In this document: piece after piece, positions 17,899 through 26,757 of the stretch
Layout of the letters: each line of letters opens with the position of its first letter
How positions within the stretch are numbered: the first letter of the stretch is position 1
From: Serratia marcescens
GTDB lineage: Bacteria > Pseudomonadota > Gammaproteobacteria > Enterobacterales > Enterobacteriaceae
Length of the DNA: 64,000 bases
Assembly (NCBI RefSeq): GCF_001902635.1
Contig: NZ_MJAO01000012.1
Location: 62,001 to 126,000 of the forward strand
Reading direction: 5' to 3'
Notes under the pieces: generated by a model
The model's input: the letters and a program-made list of their open reading frames with translations, nothing else
Told to the model about the DNA's origin: nothing
Databases searched by the model: none
Program-made: the position numbers and the translations under genes

Positions 17899-18336
17899 TT
17901 ATTGACAAACTTCACTTATCGTTACGCGCACTTCGTAGCCTAACAGATACAGCGCCTGCTCCAGCGCTTCAACCTTCGAGGCATAGCCGATATCCAGCAA
18001 CCGTTCCATTTGCCCGCCGTTGAACCCCAGCTTGCGCGCCAGCTCTGCTTTGCCGGTATTTTTACGCAGCATCGTGTTATGCAATTCTATCTTCAGCGCC
18101 ACCAGCACCGGCAGGTGGACCGCCAGTTCACCGGTTTGCAGGGGGGAAGGGGCGGGCAGGGGCTGCCCTTCATCTATGGCGGCGGCGATGGCGGCCAGCA
18201 GGTTTTCCTGCGCCTCCAGTTCAACGTCTTCGCGTTTATAGCAGGCGGCTTGCCACTCGGGGAAGTCGTGAAAACCGATCTGCCAGGCGTCGCTGTCGCG
18301 ATCGAAGGCGTAATGGGCGGGGTAGTGGCTGAACAT
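17899..18336 (-). CDS. Orphan HicB-family antitoxin-like protein
   Basis: 145 residues from ATG 18336 (AGG seven bases upstream). The N-terminal part MFSHYPAHYAFDRDSDAWQI resembles the partial RNase H fold of HicB antitoxins, and the C-terminal half (KAELARKLGFNGGQMERLLD) is an HTH DNA-binding domain. No HicA-like dsRNA-binding toxin is encoded within several hundred bases on either strand, so this is a solitary HicB, probably a repressor or a relic. Confidence 0.75.
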   Translation of the reverse strand: MFSHYPAHYAFDRDSDAWQIGFHDFPEWQAACYKREDVELEAQENLLAAIAAAIDEGQPLPAPSPLQTGELAVHLPVLVALKIELHNTMLRKNTGKAELARKLGFNGGQMERLLDIGYASKVEALEQALYLLGYEVRVTISEVCQ

Positions 18337-18422
18337 GGCGATCCCTGATTGAAACCTGAATGAGGCGCTATTGTGACGACATGGCCGAGAGATAGCCAGT
18401 GCCGTGGGGACGGAGGCGGCGA

Positions 18423-18875
18423 TCAATCGGCCCGCTCACCCGGCTTGCGGCGCAGCAAGTCGGGCGGCAGCAGTAGGGCGCATATCATGCCTGCCAGGCT
18501 GAACAGCGGCAGCCAGCGCGCCACCGGGCCGGGGGAGTAGTTGTTGAGCACCGAGCAAACATAGCAAGCCACGGCTAACGCCCAACCGGGCAGGCCGATA
18601 TCGTTGAGCCGGAACGCGGTTTTGGCCATGAACCACGTCACCAGGCCGAAACAGAACAGCGCCCAGACCATAATGCACAACAGGTACAGCAGCACCGAGA
18701 CGAATGCTTCGGTGTCACTGTGCGCGTGGGCGCGAAAATGGTTCTTGTCCAGATAGGTCGACAGAAACGACAGCAGCGCGATGCCGATGGCGAAGATCGC
18801 CAGTGAGACAATAAAGGTTTTGCGCGAGACGCGCCCGCGGTAGAGCGCCCTGGCGAGTTGTCCGAGAGATTCCAT
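18423..18875 (-). CDS. DUF805-like inner-membrane protein
   Basis: 150 residues from ATG 18875. It opens ALYRGRVSRKTFIVSL, like the GR-(I/V)-SR start of DUF805 proteins, and has four hydrophobic segments including LLYLLCIMVWALFCFGLVTW. The frame extends upstream to a TTG at 18902, but ATG has a GGA near it and gives the family start. Function unknown. Confidence 0.6.
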   Translation of the reverse strand: MESLGQLARALYRGRVSRKTFIVSLAIFAIGIALLSFLSTYLDKNHFRAHAHSDTEAFVSVLLYLLCIMVWALFCFGLVTWFMAKTAFRLNDIGLPGWALAVACYVCSVLNNYSPGPVARWLPLFSLAGMICALLLPPDLLRRKPGERAD

Positions 18876-19168
18876 AACAGTCCGTTGTAGCGATAATTGC
18901 AATGAATGGCCGTCTGGCTGTGGCCTGATGGCAAGCAGCCGGGCATTTTATCGGGGTAAAAGTGGGCGTCAAGGTGATAATTTTTCTCATTTAGTCGCGG
19001 TTGAGATTCCGCATTGCCGCATCGGGCTTTCGCTTGCCGTGTAAACCTCACAATTTGGCACGTTTGGCCACCTGAGGCGGTCATTGGCGGCATAATCCTG
19101 TTTGTTCGCGCCGAACAATGCATTAACATAACTCCCACTTATCTCTTGCATGGCTATATGGATATCCG

Positions 19169-20257
19169 ATGCGTCACCTGGTTGCGCTTTTACCGCTGAT
19201 TACCCTGCTTGCTGCCTGTAGCAGCACGCCGAAACCCAGTACTACCGCTACGCCTCAGAGCACGCCGGTAAAGGGCGGCTTTTTGCTGAGCCCGGCACAC
19301 AGCGGCGCGCCGTTGGGTGGGGATTTTGCCAATAACCCGAATACCGCGCGCTTTATCGATAAGATGGTGCAGGAACACGGTTTTGATCGGCAGCAGTTGC
19401 ACGACGTGCTGGCGCAGGCCAGACGATTGGATTCGGTGCTGCGGCTGATGGAGCGGCAGGCGCCAACGCCGTCCACCCAAGGGCCGAGCGGGCCGAACGG
19501 CTCCTGGCTGCGCTATCGCAATAAGTTCATCACGCCGGATAACGTGCAAAACGGCGTGGTGTTCTGGAATCAATATCAGGATGCGCTGCAGCGCGCCTGG
19601 CAGGTGTACGGCGTGCCGCCGGAGATCATCGTGGGGATTATCGGCGTGGAGACCCGCTGGGGCCGCGTAATGGGTAAAACCCGCATTATCGATGCGCTGG
19701 CGACGCTGGCCTTCGACTACCCACGCCGCGCCGATTACTTCGCCGGCGAGCTGGAAACCTTCCTGCTGATGTCGCGCACCGAAGGCGACGATCCGCTCGA
19801 ACTGCGCGGCTCCTTCGCCGGCGCGATGGGCTATGGTCAGTTCATGCCTTCTTCCTTCAAGAGCTATGCGGTCGACTTCAACGGTGATGGCCACATCAAC
19901 CTGTGGGACCCGGTTGACGCCATCGGCAGCGTGGCCAATTACTTCAAGGCGCACGGCTGGTCCAAAGGCGAACCGGTCGCCATTCAGGCCAACGGCCAGG
20001 CGCCGGGGCTGGAAAACGGTTTCAAGACCCGCTACTCGGTCGCCACGTTGGCGGGGGCCGGTCTGAGCCCGCAGAACTCGCTTGGCGATAACCAGGAAGC
20101 CAGCCTGCTGCGGCTGGATATCGGCACCGGCTACCAGTATTGGTACGGCCTGCCGAACTTCTATGTCATCACCCGCTATAACCACAGCACCCACTACGCG
20201 ATGGCGGTGTGGCAGCTGGGCGAAGCGGTAGGGCGCTCGGCGCGCGGCGGTTTCTGA
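19169..20257 (+). CDS. mltB: Membrane-bound lytic murein transglycosylase B
   Basis: A 362-residue outer-membrane lipoprotein that cleaves the MurNAc-GlcNAc bond with 1,6-anhydro product. The lipobox LLAAC places the lipidated Cys at 17. The SLT-type active site follows: the catalytic Glu in IVGIIGVETRWGRVMG and the AMGYGQFMPSSFKSYAVDFN segment. GGAT lies about seven bases upstream of the ATG. The length matches E. coli MltB (361). A bidirectional terminator follows. Confidence 0.95.
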   Translation: MRHLVALLPLITLLAACSSTPKPSTTATPQSTPVKGGFLLSPAHSGAPLGGDFANNPNTARFIDKMVQEHGFDRQQLHDVLAQARRLDSVLRLMERQAPTPSTQGPSGPNGSWLRYRNKFITPDNVQNGVVFWNQYQDALQRAWQVYGVPPEIIVGIIGVETRWGRVMGKTRIIDALATLAFDYPRRADYFAGELETFLLMSRTEGDDPLELRGSFAGAMGYGQFMPSSFKSYAVDFNGDGHINLWDPVDAIGSVANYFKAHGWSKGEPVAIQANGQAPGLENGFKTRYSVATLAGAGLSPQNSLGDNQEASLLRLDIGTGYQYWYGLPNFYVITRYNHSTHYAMAVWQLGEAVGRSARGGF

Positions 20258-20275
20258 CGCTGTGCCGATAAACGA

Positions 20276-20301
20276 AAAAGGCCGCTTGCGCGGCCTTTTT
20301 T
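20276..20301. terminator. Bidirectional terminator between mltB and porin
   Basis: GGCCGC (20280-20285) pairs with GCGGCC (20290-20295) with AAAAA before and TTTTTT after, serving two convergent genes. Confidence 0.85.
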
Positions 20302-20314
20302 ACGTTCTGAGCAA

Positions 20315-21466
20315 TCAGAAATCGTAACGCAGACGCACTACGGTCATATCGCCGAGGTTGTCGGTGCTCGATGTCAGCACGTGCTCCACGTCAACGCGGA
20401 AGCCGTAGTCAAACTGTACGGTGACCCCGAGGCCGTTGTCGATGCGCTGATAGTTGCGGCCGGTCACGTATTCCAGGCGGTCGCCCATAAAGTACGGCAT
20501 CACCGATTTCACCGCGTACTGCCCAACCGGCACGGTATAACCGGCCAGATATTCGATACCCCAGGCATCGCCGGCGAAGTAATTGTTGACGTCGGCTTTC
20601 TTGGTGGTCAGGAAGTCATGGTAGTAACCGCCGCCGAAGGTCAGGGTCCAGTTGTCCGGTTTCCAACTGATGGCGGTGCCGACGATGTTCTGATCGTAGC
20701 TCTTGCCGCCGCTGGTGGACGGGTTACGCATTTCGGCACGCGTGTAGTTCCAGGCGGTGCCCCAGGTCAGATCCGGCGTAATGTGGTAATCCACGCCCAG
20801 CGAGCCGCCGCCCTTGCGCTGATAGCGCAGGCCGTTGCCCGGCAGGTAGTCGTTGTCGCTGAACAGGTATGAAGCGTAAACGTCTGCATCGCCGAAGCGG
20901 TTCTTGTACTTCAGCATTTTGCGTGAACGGTAAGAACCGTCGTAGTCGCCGTTGATGCCGTTGCCCGGTGCCTGGGCCAGCATGTCGTAGTCCCAGATGT
21001 CGGTCTTGGCGCCAACCACGTCATAGTAAACGCTGTTCTGCTGGCCGAAGGTCAGCTGTCCCCAGGTGTTGCTTTTCAGGCCGGTATACAGCATGCGGCG
21101 GCTGGTGTTTCTCGCGCCGTCGGCATAGTGATGATCCCAGTCGAACAGCGCCGGAATGTTCACGCCCAGCTCGTAGTAGCTGATCCAGCTGATATCGTCG
21201 AACAGGTAGTAGTCCGCCGCGAAACGGAAGCGGGTGCCGCCGTCGAAGCCGTTGCGTTTGTAGGAGCCTTTGTCACCGTCGCCCGTCATGTTGTTGAACT
21301 GTGGACGGATGCTGCCGCCAACGGTGAAGTTCAGGCGGCTGAGCGGATCGCCGGCCTGTGGATCCTGCTTCAGCAGGGTGATTTCCGCCTGAGCGGCGAA
21401 CGACGCGCTGCCGATCGCCAGACCCAGCGCCACCGCCTGAGTCAATACGCGCAATTTCATTGCCAT
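20315..21466 (-). CDS. Outer-membrane porin
   Basis: 383 residues with a signal peptide (about 27 residues, ending SASFAAQA), then a beta-barrel rich in alternating aromatic strands, ending in the C-terminal Phe of outer-membrane proteins (VVRLRYDF). Segments such as LNFTVGGSIRPQFNNM and YGFRVDVEHVLTSS look like Gram-negative porin strands, and the barrel appears general rather than a known sugar channel. AGGG lies seven bases before ATG 21466. Exact family name and solute are uncertain. Confidence 0.75.
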   Translation of the reverse strand: MAMKLRVLTQAVALGLAIGSASFAAQAEITLLKQDPQAGDPLSRLNFTVGGSIRPQFNNMTGDGDKGSYKRNGFDGGTRFRFAADYYLFDDISWISYYELGVNIPALFDWDHHYADGARNTSRRMLYTGLKSNTWGQLTFGQQNSVYYDVVGAKTDIWDYDMLAQAPGNGINGDYDGSYRSRKMLKYKNRFGDADVYASYLFSDNDYLPGNGLRYQRKGGGSLGVDYHITPDLTWGTAWNYTRAEMRNPSTSGGKSYDQNIVGTAISWKPDNWTLTFGGGYYHDFLTTKKADVNNYFAGDAWGIEYLAGYTVPVGQYAVKSVMPYFMGDRLEYVTGRNYQRIDNGLGVTVQFDYGFRVDVEHVLTSSTDNLGDMTVVRLRYDF

Positions 21467-21864
21467 GTGTTATCCCTGTTTTATGTATGACCGCCCCCAT
21501 CAGCGCCGCCATGCCGATGTTTTGCGCAGAACGCTGCGTTTTTGCGCATTTTGACGGTTTTTTTTGGTGTTTTAGCGGCGGGCGGCATTTGTAGCATAAA
21601 CGGTGGCATAAAGAATTACTTTTCTTGCTAATTATTGGCCGGTTTTTGACCGTTCCGTGCGGTGCAAAGGGGCGCTGTTCCTGTCTCTCGATTCGGATGA
21701 ATTCATTTAACGCCAAGGTCTATATTTTTCATTTGTCAGTGACCGGCCCCTGCCTGTAATTTCTGCCGTGCAAGAGATAATTAATTTCAGCCTGCCGCTA
21801 CCGTATTCACGTCAGCCCTTGTCTGCGTGAATGGTCGGCATGAGTAAGCGATTGGGAGGTCGCC
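21467..21864. other. Divergent promoter region of porin and small secreted protein
   Basis: 398 bases, AT-richer than flanking genes. It contains the porin leader and a direct repeat GCATAAA at 21594-21600 and 21609-21615 or so. A readable sigma70 promoter for the rightward gene lies at 21733-21760. No further ORF is supported. Confidence 0.45.
21733..21760 (+). promoter_or_regulatory. Sigma70 promoter for the small secreted protein
   Basis: TTGTCA (21733-21738), a 16-base spacer, and TGTAAT (21755-21760). This would give a leader of about 100 bases before ATG 21865. Confidence 0.45.
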
Positions 21865-22155
21865 ATGAGAAATCTGTCAGTGTTGTTAGTGGGGCTGTTT
21901 TCATTGCCGGCGATGGCGGCGGAGTCGCACGTTTGTCATTCTCAAGCTTATGAATATGCAGAGGTTAGTAAACTCAGGCTGTCTGACGATACCCTGTTCA
22001 CCTGCCGCGGTGTGGGGCACCTGACGATCCCTGAATTAGCGCGCAAAGGATGGAAGGTGATTCATTTGGCGCAGCAAACGGAATATACCGACTCTGTCGA
22101 CAGCGATGGTGAGGTTATTAAACTTTATCAAGAAATTGTGGTTTATAAAGAATAA
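21865..22155 (+). CDS. Small secreted protein, unknown function
   Basis: 96 residues with a strong signal peptide (RNLSVLLVGLFSLPAMAAES) and two Cys in the mature part (HVCHSQ and TCRGVG), probably forming a disulfide in the periplasm. GGGAGG lies six bases before the ATG. I do not recognise the family. Mature part: about 77 residues, acidic, with an RGVGHLTIPELARKGWKVIH segment. Confidence 0.72.
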   Translation: MRNLSVLLVGLFSLPAMAAESHVCHSQAYEYAEVSKLRLSDDTLFTCRGVGHLTIPELARKGWKVIHLAQQTEYTDSVDSDGEVIKLYQEIVVYKE

Positions 22156-22245
22156 ATGGACGGCTGGTTTAAAACGATGCCGTCAAACCCACCAGCGGTG
22201 AATTACGCGTCTCTTTTTTGATAGGGGTGGGTGATAATATAAATT

Positions 22246-22548
22246 ATGGATGTTGATGTACAGAATTACCAAATAAGCTGTGAAAGCCAATTTATTATTC
22301 AGATGCAAATGTCTCGCTATGCCTGGGGCGTGCCGTTGATTACGCTCAGTGATAACGGTGACTTCACCGTGATAAAAAGCCGAGGCTGGTCGAGGTTGGC
22401 TAACGGGAGACGGCTGGAGGTTTATCACTTTGCCAATAATACTCGGCTGTCTTGGGATGAAAACCGAAAGTCTATCTCTTACTCAAAGGCTGGTCGACGC
22501 TATGCCTGTGCGCTGCATTTCTCTTATTCCTCCAATATATGGCAATGA
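22246..22548 (+). CDS. Hypothetical AT-rich ORF
   Basis: 100 residues beginning MDVDVQNYQISCESQFIIQM with no signal peptide or recognised motif. AT content is noticeably higher than in neighbouring genes, pointing to horizontal origin. A stop codon lies directly upstream of the ATG and the nearest G-rich stretch is 12 or more bases away, so translation is uncertain. It ends in a hairpin shared with the end of the convergent dsdC gene. Confidence 0.45.
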   Translation: MDVDVQNYQISCESQFIIQMQMSRYAWGVPLITLSDNGDFTVIKSRGWSRLANGRRLEVYHFANNTRLSWDENRKSISYSKAGRRYACALHFSYSSNIWQ

Positions 22549-22572
22549 CCCTCTGGCCGTCAGACCAGAGGG
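22549..22572. other. Hairpin between convergent ORFs
   Basis: CCCTCTGG (22549-22556) pairs with CCAGAGGG (22565-22572). It overlaps the dsdC stop codon and follows the hypothetical ORF. It is likely a shared 3' structure, though no clear U-tract follows. Confidence 0.5.
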
Positions 22573-23489
22573 GGAATTTTCATGATCCACTGCTTAAACG
22601 CGAGGATCTTCGGCCACTGCCGCTCGGAGATGGTCGAGGTAAAATAGCAATGTTCGCAAGGCACGGTCATATTGGTGAAAGGAATGATCAGCTCGCCGCT
22701 TTTGATCCAGTCCTGCACCAGATTGAGCCGCCCCATGGCGACGCCAAGGTGCCGGGTGGCGGCCAGCACTGCCAGATCGGAGCGGTCGAACTCCATGCTT
22801 TTGCTGTCGGTATCCAGCCCCAGCGCAAAGTGTTGCGACCAGGTTTGCCATTCATCTTCACCGGAATTGTAGCGATCGTGCAGCAGCGTACAGTGGGCCA
22901 GACTTTCCGGTGCATCGTACAAATTATGCGCTGCGGCGTACTGTGGGGTGCAGATCGGCACCATCGATTCCTGCATAAAGGCTTCGTCCAGATGCCGCCC
23001 TGAGGGCAGTTTGCCGAAGTACATCGCCAGATCCACGCCGCGGTTGGCCAGGTTGATGATTTCTTGCCCGGTCAGAATGTTCAGGTGAATGGTTGGGTGT
23101 TGGGTGATAAAGTCGCCGATGCGTGGCAGCAGCAGGCATTGCACCAGGGATGGGTGCGAGTAGAGGGTCAGGGTACCGGTCAGCTCGCGGTTTTTGATAT
23201 CCAGAATTTCTTGATTCAAGGTAGTGAAGGAGCTGTCCAACGCCCATTGCATGCGCTCACCTTCCGGCGTCAGGGTAATTCTGCGATGAAAACGCTGGAA
23301 TAACAGAAAGCCCAACTCCTTCTCGAGCAAATTAATGCGATGGCTTACAGCGCTGGGGGTGATCGACAATTCTTCTGCCGCCAGTGCAAAGGATAAATGA
23401 CGGGCGACGCATTCGAAGGTGTGCAGCCGGGAAAATTGATAGCTGGTCAGCGGGGTGGCCCGCTGTGAATGCTTTTTACTGGGGAACAT
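22560..23489 (-). CDS. dsdC: LysR regulator DsdC-like (D-serine regulon activator)
   Basis: 309 residues from ATG 23489 (GGAG seven bases upstream; the longer frame begins at a TTG). It is similar to E. coli DsdC over its length: HTH segment RHLSFALAAEELSITPSAVS, then TLNQEILDIKN, FDRSDLAVLAATRHLGVAMG and ERQWPKILAFKQWI. DsdC activates dsdXA for D-serine uptake and deamination, but no dsdX or dsdA lies within this window. Here it is an orphan regulator beside argW. Confidence 0.85.
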   Translation of the reverse strand: MFPSKKHSQRATPLTSYQFSRLHTFECVARHLSFALAAEELSITPSAVSHRINLLEKELGFLLFQRFHRRITLTPEGERMQWALDSSFTTLNQEILDIKNRELTGTLTLYSHPSLVQCLLLPRIGDFITQHPTIHLNILTGQEIINLANRGVDLAMYFGKLPSGRHLDEAFMQESMVPICTPQYAAAHNLYDAPESLAHCTLLHDRYNSGEDEWQTWSQHFALGLDTDSKSMEFDRSDLAVLAATRHLGVAMGRLNLVQDWIKSGELIIPFTNMTVPCEHCYFTSTISERQWPKILAFKQWIMKIPPLV

Positions 23490-23920
23490 GCTATTTCTCC
23501 GTGCACGCAATATGCCGATATTAACATTTAATGATGTGAGTGATAAACCCAGTTTTATTCATGCGCTCATTTTTTAGATAAAAAGTTGGCTGGCGGTTGT
23601 TTATCATGAATGTCATGGTGCCTGGTCGATGTTATTTTCTCGTGAAATGGGGTTTGTGGATTTTCTATGGTGGGTCTGAAATTGAAATTTACATGTAATC
23701 GTTACTGATGGTGGTTGATTTGATTATTTATTCTATGACCCGGTGGTGGTTTTTTATTTTCTTGGCTTGTGACTTCTAGCCGTAAAGATATAGATAATTA
23801 TCCTGTCTCTTTCGTTAATATGATGCTTGGTGAATTTTTCAAGTGACATTCAAGCTGTAATGCAGGGTGGGGGGCAGAACGATGATGACTGGAACCGGAA
23901 ATTGAAGGGTAAGACAGAAA
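23490..23920. other. AT-rich gene-free stretch between dsdC and argW
   Basis: About 430 bases, visibly AT-richer than the genome around it. No ORF, hairpin terminator or IS end is apparent. It holds the dsdC upstream region and abuts the 3' end of a tRNA gene, a position typical for integrated elements. Confidence 0.55.
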
Positions 23921-23995
23921 TGGTGTCCCCGACTGGAATCGAACCAGTAACTAGCCCTTAGGAGGGGCTTGTTATATCCGTTTAACTACGGGGAC
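23921..23995 (-). tRNA. argW: tRNA-Arg (CCU), argW-like
   Basis: Minus-strand 75-nt gene with encoded CCA. The acceptor stem begins GTCCCCG and pairs with CGGGGAC. The anticodon arm AGCCC-CTCCTAA-GGGCT gives anticodon CCU (complement of 23960-23962), and the T-arm contains GGTTCGATTCC. It closely matches E. coli argW, a known integration site for phage and islands. A GC-rich discriminator region lies upstream. Confidence 0.95.
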
Positions 23996-24373
23996 GCTGT
24001 GGGCGGCAACCGAAGCTGCCGGGGCAGTATACCCTTTTTTACCCGCAGAATAAGCGCTTAGCGGTTCGTTTGCTCAATACCTCGCCAGTTTGCGCCGAAA
24101 TGTCTTCGTCTCACCGACGGCGATCACGCTTTTTTCGCTGCGTCGCACCGCATTTGCATCCTGCGCGTTAAGGCGTGCGATTGAACGCCGATGCCGGGTC
24201 TAAATGCGGCGAAATACAGAAAAAAGTAACAAGAGTTAAAATCCGCCGGTTTTTTCCACGCATTCTTGATCCGACTCGCCATATTGGCCCATTGGCGCGC
24301 CCGCCGCGGGCTGCGTGCGGGGGAGGGCTTATGCTATGATTCGCTATCCCAAAGAAACATATGAGTTCCCCCG
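23996..24373. other. argW-ccmA divergent intergenic region
   Basis: 378 bases holding the argW promoter (minus strand) and the ccmA promoter. A TATGCTATGATT stretch near 24330-24341 may be the ccmA -10. No ORF or RNA gene is supported. Confidence 0.5.
24026..24031 (-). promoter_or_regulatory. -10 box of argW promoter
   Basis: Minus-strand TATACT about 31 bases before the mature tRNA 5' end, followed by a GCCCCGG discriminator like those of stable RNA promoters. The -35 is weak (CTTATT at spacer 17). Confidence 0.5.
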
Positions 24374-25006
24374 ATGCTGGAAGCCAAAAGTCTGAGTTGC
24401 GTGCGTGATGAACGCATCCTGTTTAGCGAGCTAAGCTTTTCAGTTCAGCCGGGCGATATCGTTCAGGTGGAAGGGCCGAACGGCGCGGGCAAGACCAGTT
24501 TACTGCGCATCCTTGCCGGCCTGGCGCGGCCGGACGGCGGTGAGGTGTGCTGGCACGGGCGCAACACGTTGCGCGATCGTGCGGCCTACCAGCAGGAGTT
24601 ACTGTTTATCGGCCATCAGCCTGGCATCAAAGCCGTATTGACGCCCTTCGAGAATCTGCAGTTTTATCAGGCGGTGCGCGGTGCAACCGAGCGTCAGGCC
24701 ATCTGGCGCGCGCTGGAGCAGGTGGGGCTGGTGGGTTACGAAGATCTGCCGGTGGCGCAGCTGTCTGCCGGGCAGCAGCGGCGCGTGGCGCTGGCGCGGC
24801 TGTGGCTCAGCGCGGCGCCGCTGTGGATCCTCGATGAACCGCTGACGGCGATCGATAAACAGGGCGTGGCTGAGTTGATTAGCCTTTTTGAACAACATGC
24901 GCAGCGGGGCGGCATGGTATTGTTGACCACTCATCAGGATTTGACCGGCGCCACGCAAACGGTGGGCAAAATCCGTTTGGCGGAACATGACGTGGGGACG
25001 GTGTGA
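24374..25006 (+). CDS. ccmA: Heme exporter ATP-binding protein CcmA
   Basis: 210-residue ABC ATPase of cytochrome c maturation System I. Walker A is [11 protein letters not shown], the signature is [14 protein letters not shown], Walker B is [15 protein letters not shown], and the H-loop is LLTTHQDL. With CcmB it uses ATP to release heme-loaded CcmE from CcmCDE. The stop overlaps the ccmB start by one base. First gene of ccmABCDEFGHI. Confidence 0.97.
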   Translation: MLEAKSLSCVRDERILFSELSFSVQPGDIVQVEGPNGAGKTSLLRILAGLARPDGGEVCWHGRNTLRDRAAYQQELLFIGHQPGIKAVLTPFENLQFYQAVRGATERQAIWRALEQVGLVGYEDLPVAQLSAGQQRRVALARLWLSAAPLWILDEPLTAIDKQGVAELISLFEQHAQRGGMVLLTTHQDLTGATQTVGKIRLAEHDVGTV

Positions 25007-25665
25007 TGTTTTTGACCCTGGTGCGTCGCGAACTGAAGATCGCCTGCCGTAAAGGCTCGGAGATCGTCAACCCGCTGTGGTTTTTCCTGATTGTGATCAC
25101 GCTGTTTCCGTTGGGGATTGGCCCGGAGCCGCAGCTGCTGGCGCGCATTGCACCGGGCATCGTTTGGGTGGCGGCGCTGTTGGCCTCGCTGCTGTCGCTG
25201 GAGCGGCTGTTTCGCGACGATTTCCTCGACGGCTCGCTGGAGCAGCTGTTGCTGCTGCCGACGCCGCTGCCGATGACGGTGCTGGGCAAAGTGTGTGCTC
25301 ACTGGGTCGTGACGGGGTTGCCGCTGTTGATCCTGTCGCCGCTGGTGGCGCTGCTGCTGTCGCTCGATATGCAGACCTGGCTGGCGGTGGCGGGCACTTT
25401 GCTGCTCGGCACGCCGACGCTGAGCCTGATCGGTGCCATCGGCGTGGGGCTGACCGTCGGCCTGCGTAAAGGGGGCGTGCTGCTCAGCCTGTTGGTGTTG
25501 CCGCTGTATATCCCGGTGCTGATCTTCGCCACCGGCGCGATCGACGCCGCCTCGATGGGTATGCCGATCGACGGTTACCTGGCGATCCTCGGCGCGATGC
25601 TGGCGGGCAGCGTGACATTGGCGCCCTTCGCCACCGCGGCGGCGCTGCGAGTGAGCGTGCACTAG
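25006..25665 (+). CDS. ccmB: Heme exporter membrane protein CcmB
   Basis: 219 residues with six predicted helices, the membrane partner of CcmA. The conserved NPLWFFLIVITLFPLGIGPE and LERLFRDDFLDGSLEQLLLL are present. The start ATG 25006 overlaps the ccmA stop; an in-frame GTG one codon earlier would give the MM start seen in E. coli. Confidence 0.95.
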   Translation: MFLTLVRRELKIACRKGSEIVNPLWFFLIVITLFPLGIGPEPQLLARIAPGIVWVAALLASLLSLERLFRDDFLDGSLEQLLLLPTPLPMTVLGKVCAHWVVTGLPLLILSPLVALLLSLDMQTWLAVAGTLLLGTPTLSLIGAIGVGLTVGLRKGGVLLSLLVLPLYIPVLIFATGAIDAASMGMPIDGYLAILGAMLAGSVTLAPFATAAALRVSVH

Positions 25666-25786
25666 CTAACTTATTGAATGAACAGACGGGGCAAGGCCGA
25701 CAAGAGCATATCCCCGCAGAAAGTTTTCGCCGCTTCGATCGCTCGGGGCGGCTGACGCATAAAAATTACCGTGAGCACTGACGACA

Positions 25787-26524
25787 ATGTGGAAATGGTT
25801 ACATCAACTGGCGCGGCCTGAGCGGCTGTATCACGTCTGCGGCCGCTTTATCCCCTGGTTGGGGCTGGCGGCGGCGGCCAGCCTGCTGCTCGGCTGGGCA
25901 TGGGGCTTTGGTTTCGCGCCGAAGGATTATCAGCAGGGCGACAGCTTCCGCATCATTTATATTCACGTGCCGGCGGCCATGTGGTCGATGGGCATCTACG
26001 CCTCAATGGCGGTGGCGGCGTTTATCGGCCTGGTGTGGCAGATGAAAATGTCTGATACCGTGGTGGCGGCGATGGCACCGGTCGGCGCGGTGTTCACTTT
26101 TATCGCGTTGGTGACCGGCTCCGCCTGGGGCAAACCGATGTGGGGCACCTGGTGGGTGTGGGACGCGCGTCTGACCTCCGAGCTGGTGTTGCTGTTCCTT
26201 TATATGGGCGTCATCGCGCTGTACAACGCCTTTGAAGACCGCCGTCTGGCGGGCCGCGCCGCCGGGATTCTGGTGCTGGTGGGCGTGGTGAATATCCCGA
26301 TCATCCATTTCTCTGTCGAATGGTGGAATACGCTGCATCAGGGTTCGACCAATATGCAGCAATCCATCGCGCCAAGCATGCGTACTCCGCTGCGTTGGGC
26401 GATCCTCGGTTATCTGTTGCTGTTCGTGACGCTGACGCTGATGCGCCTGCGCAATCTGATCCTGTTCCAGGAGCGCCAGCGCCCGTGGGTCGCCGGGCTG
26501 GTGAATAAGGAGCGTCAGTCATGA
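25787..26524 (+). CDS. ccmC: Heme handling protein CcmC
   Basis: 245 residues with six helices. The heme-binding tryptophan-rich motif [20 protein letters not shown] and the [10 protein letters not shown] periplasmic histidine region mark CcmC, which attaches heme to CcmE. A 121-base gap separates it from ccmB, unusually large in an otherwise overlapping operon. The stop overlaps the ccmD start. Confidence 0.96.
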   Translation: MWKWLHQLARPERLYHVCGRFIPWLGLAAAASLLLGWAWGFGFAPKDYQQGDSFRIIYIHVPAAMWSMGIYASMAVAAFIGLVWQMKMSDTVVAAMAPVGAVFTFIALVTGSAWGKPMWGTWWVWDARLTSELVLLFLYMGVIALYNAFEDRRLAGRAAGILVLVGVVNIPIIHFSVEWWNTLHQGSTNMQQSIAPSMRTPLRWAILGYLLLFVTLTLMRLRNLILFQERQRPWVAGLVNKERQS

Positions 26525-26757
26525 ATGCCGCGTTCGATTCCTGGTCGGCGTTTTTCGCCATGGGCGGTTACGCCTTCTATGTCTGGCTGGCGGTCGCCGC
26601 CACGCTGATTTCGCTGTTGGGGCTGGTGGCGCATACCGTCTGGCAACGGCGGCAGTTGCTCGCCGAGATCGGCCGCCGTCAGGCGCGCGAGCGGCGCATT
26701 CGCCATGCGCAGCAGTCAAAACAAAAATCCGCCGCACCGCGGGAGAAATCATTGTGA
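26521..26757 (+). CDS. ccmD: Heme exporter protein CcmD
   Basis: 78-residue protein with one membrane helix ([20 protein letters not shown]) and a basic cytosolic tail. CcmD stabilises CcmC-CcmE and aids release of holo-CcmE. Overlaps ccmC by four and ccmE by four bases. Confidence 0.94.
   Translation: MNAAFDSWSAFFAMGGYAFYVWLAVAATLISLLGLVAHTVWQRRQLLAEIGRRQARERRIRHAQQSKQKSAAPREKSL

Noticed and set aside
23887-23899. Degenerate copy of the argW T-arm sequence (GACTGGAACCGGA) 22 bases from the tRNA end
   Set aside because: Only 11 of 13 bases match and it is too near the tRNA to be the far end of an island; treated as chance.
24879-25662. Minus-strand frames over ccmA/ccmB
   Set aside because: Shadows of a tightly packed operon with overlapping start and stop codons.
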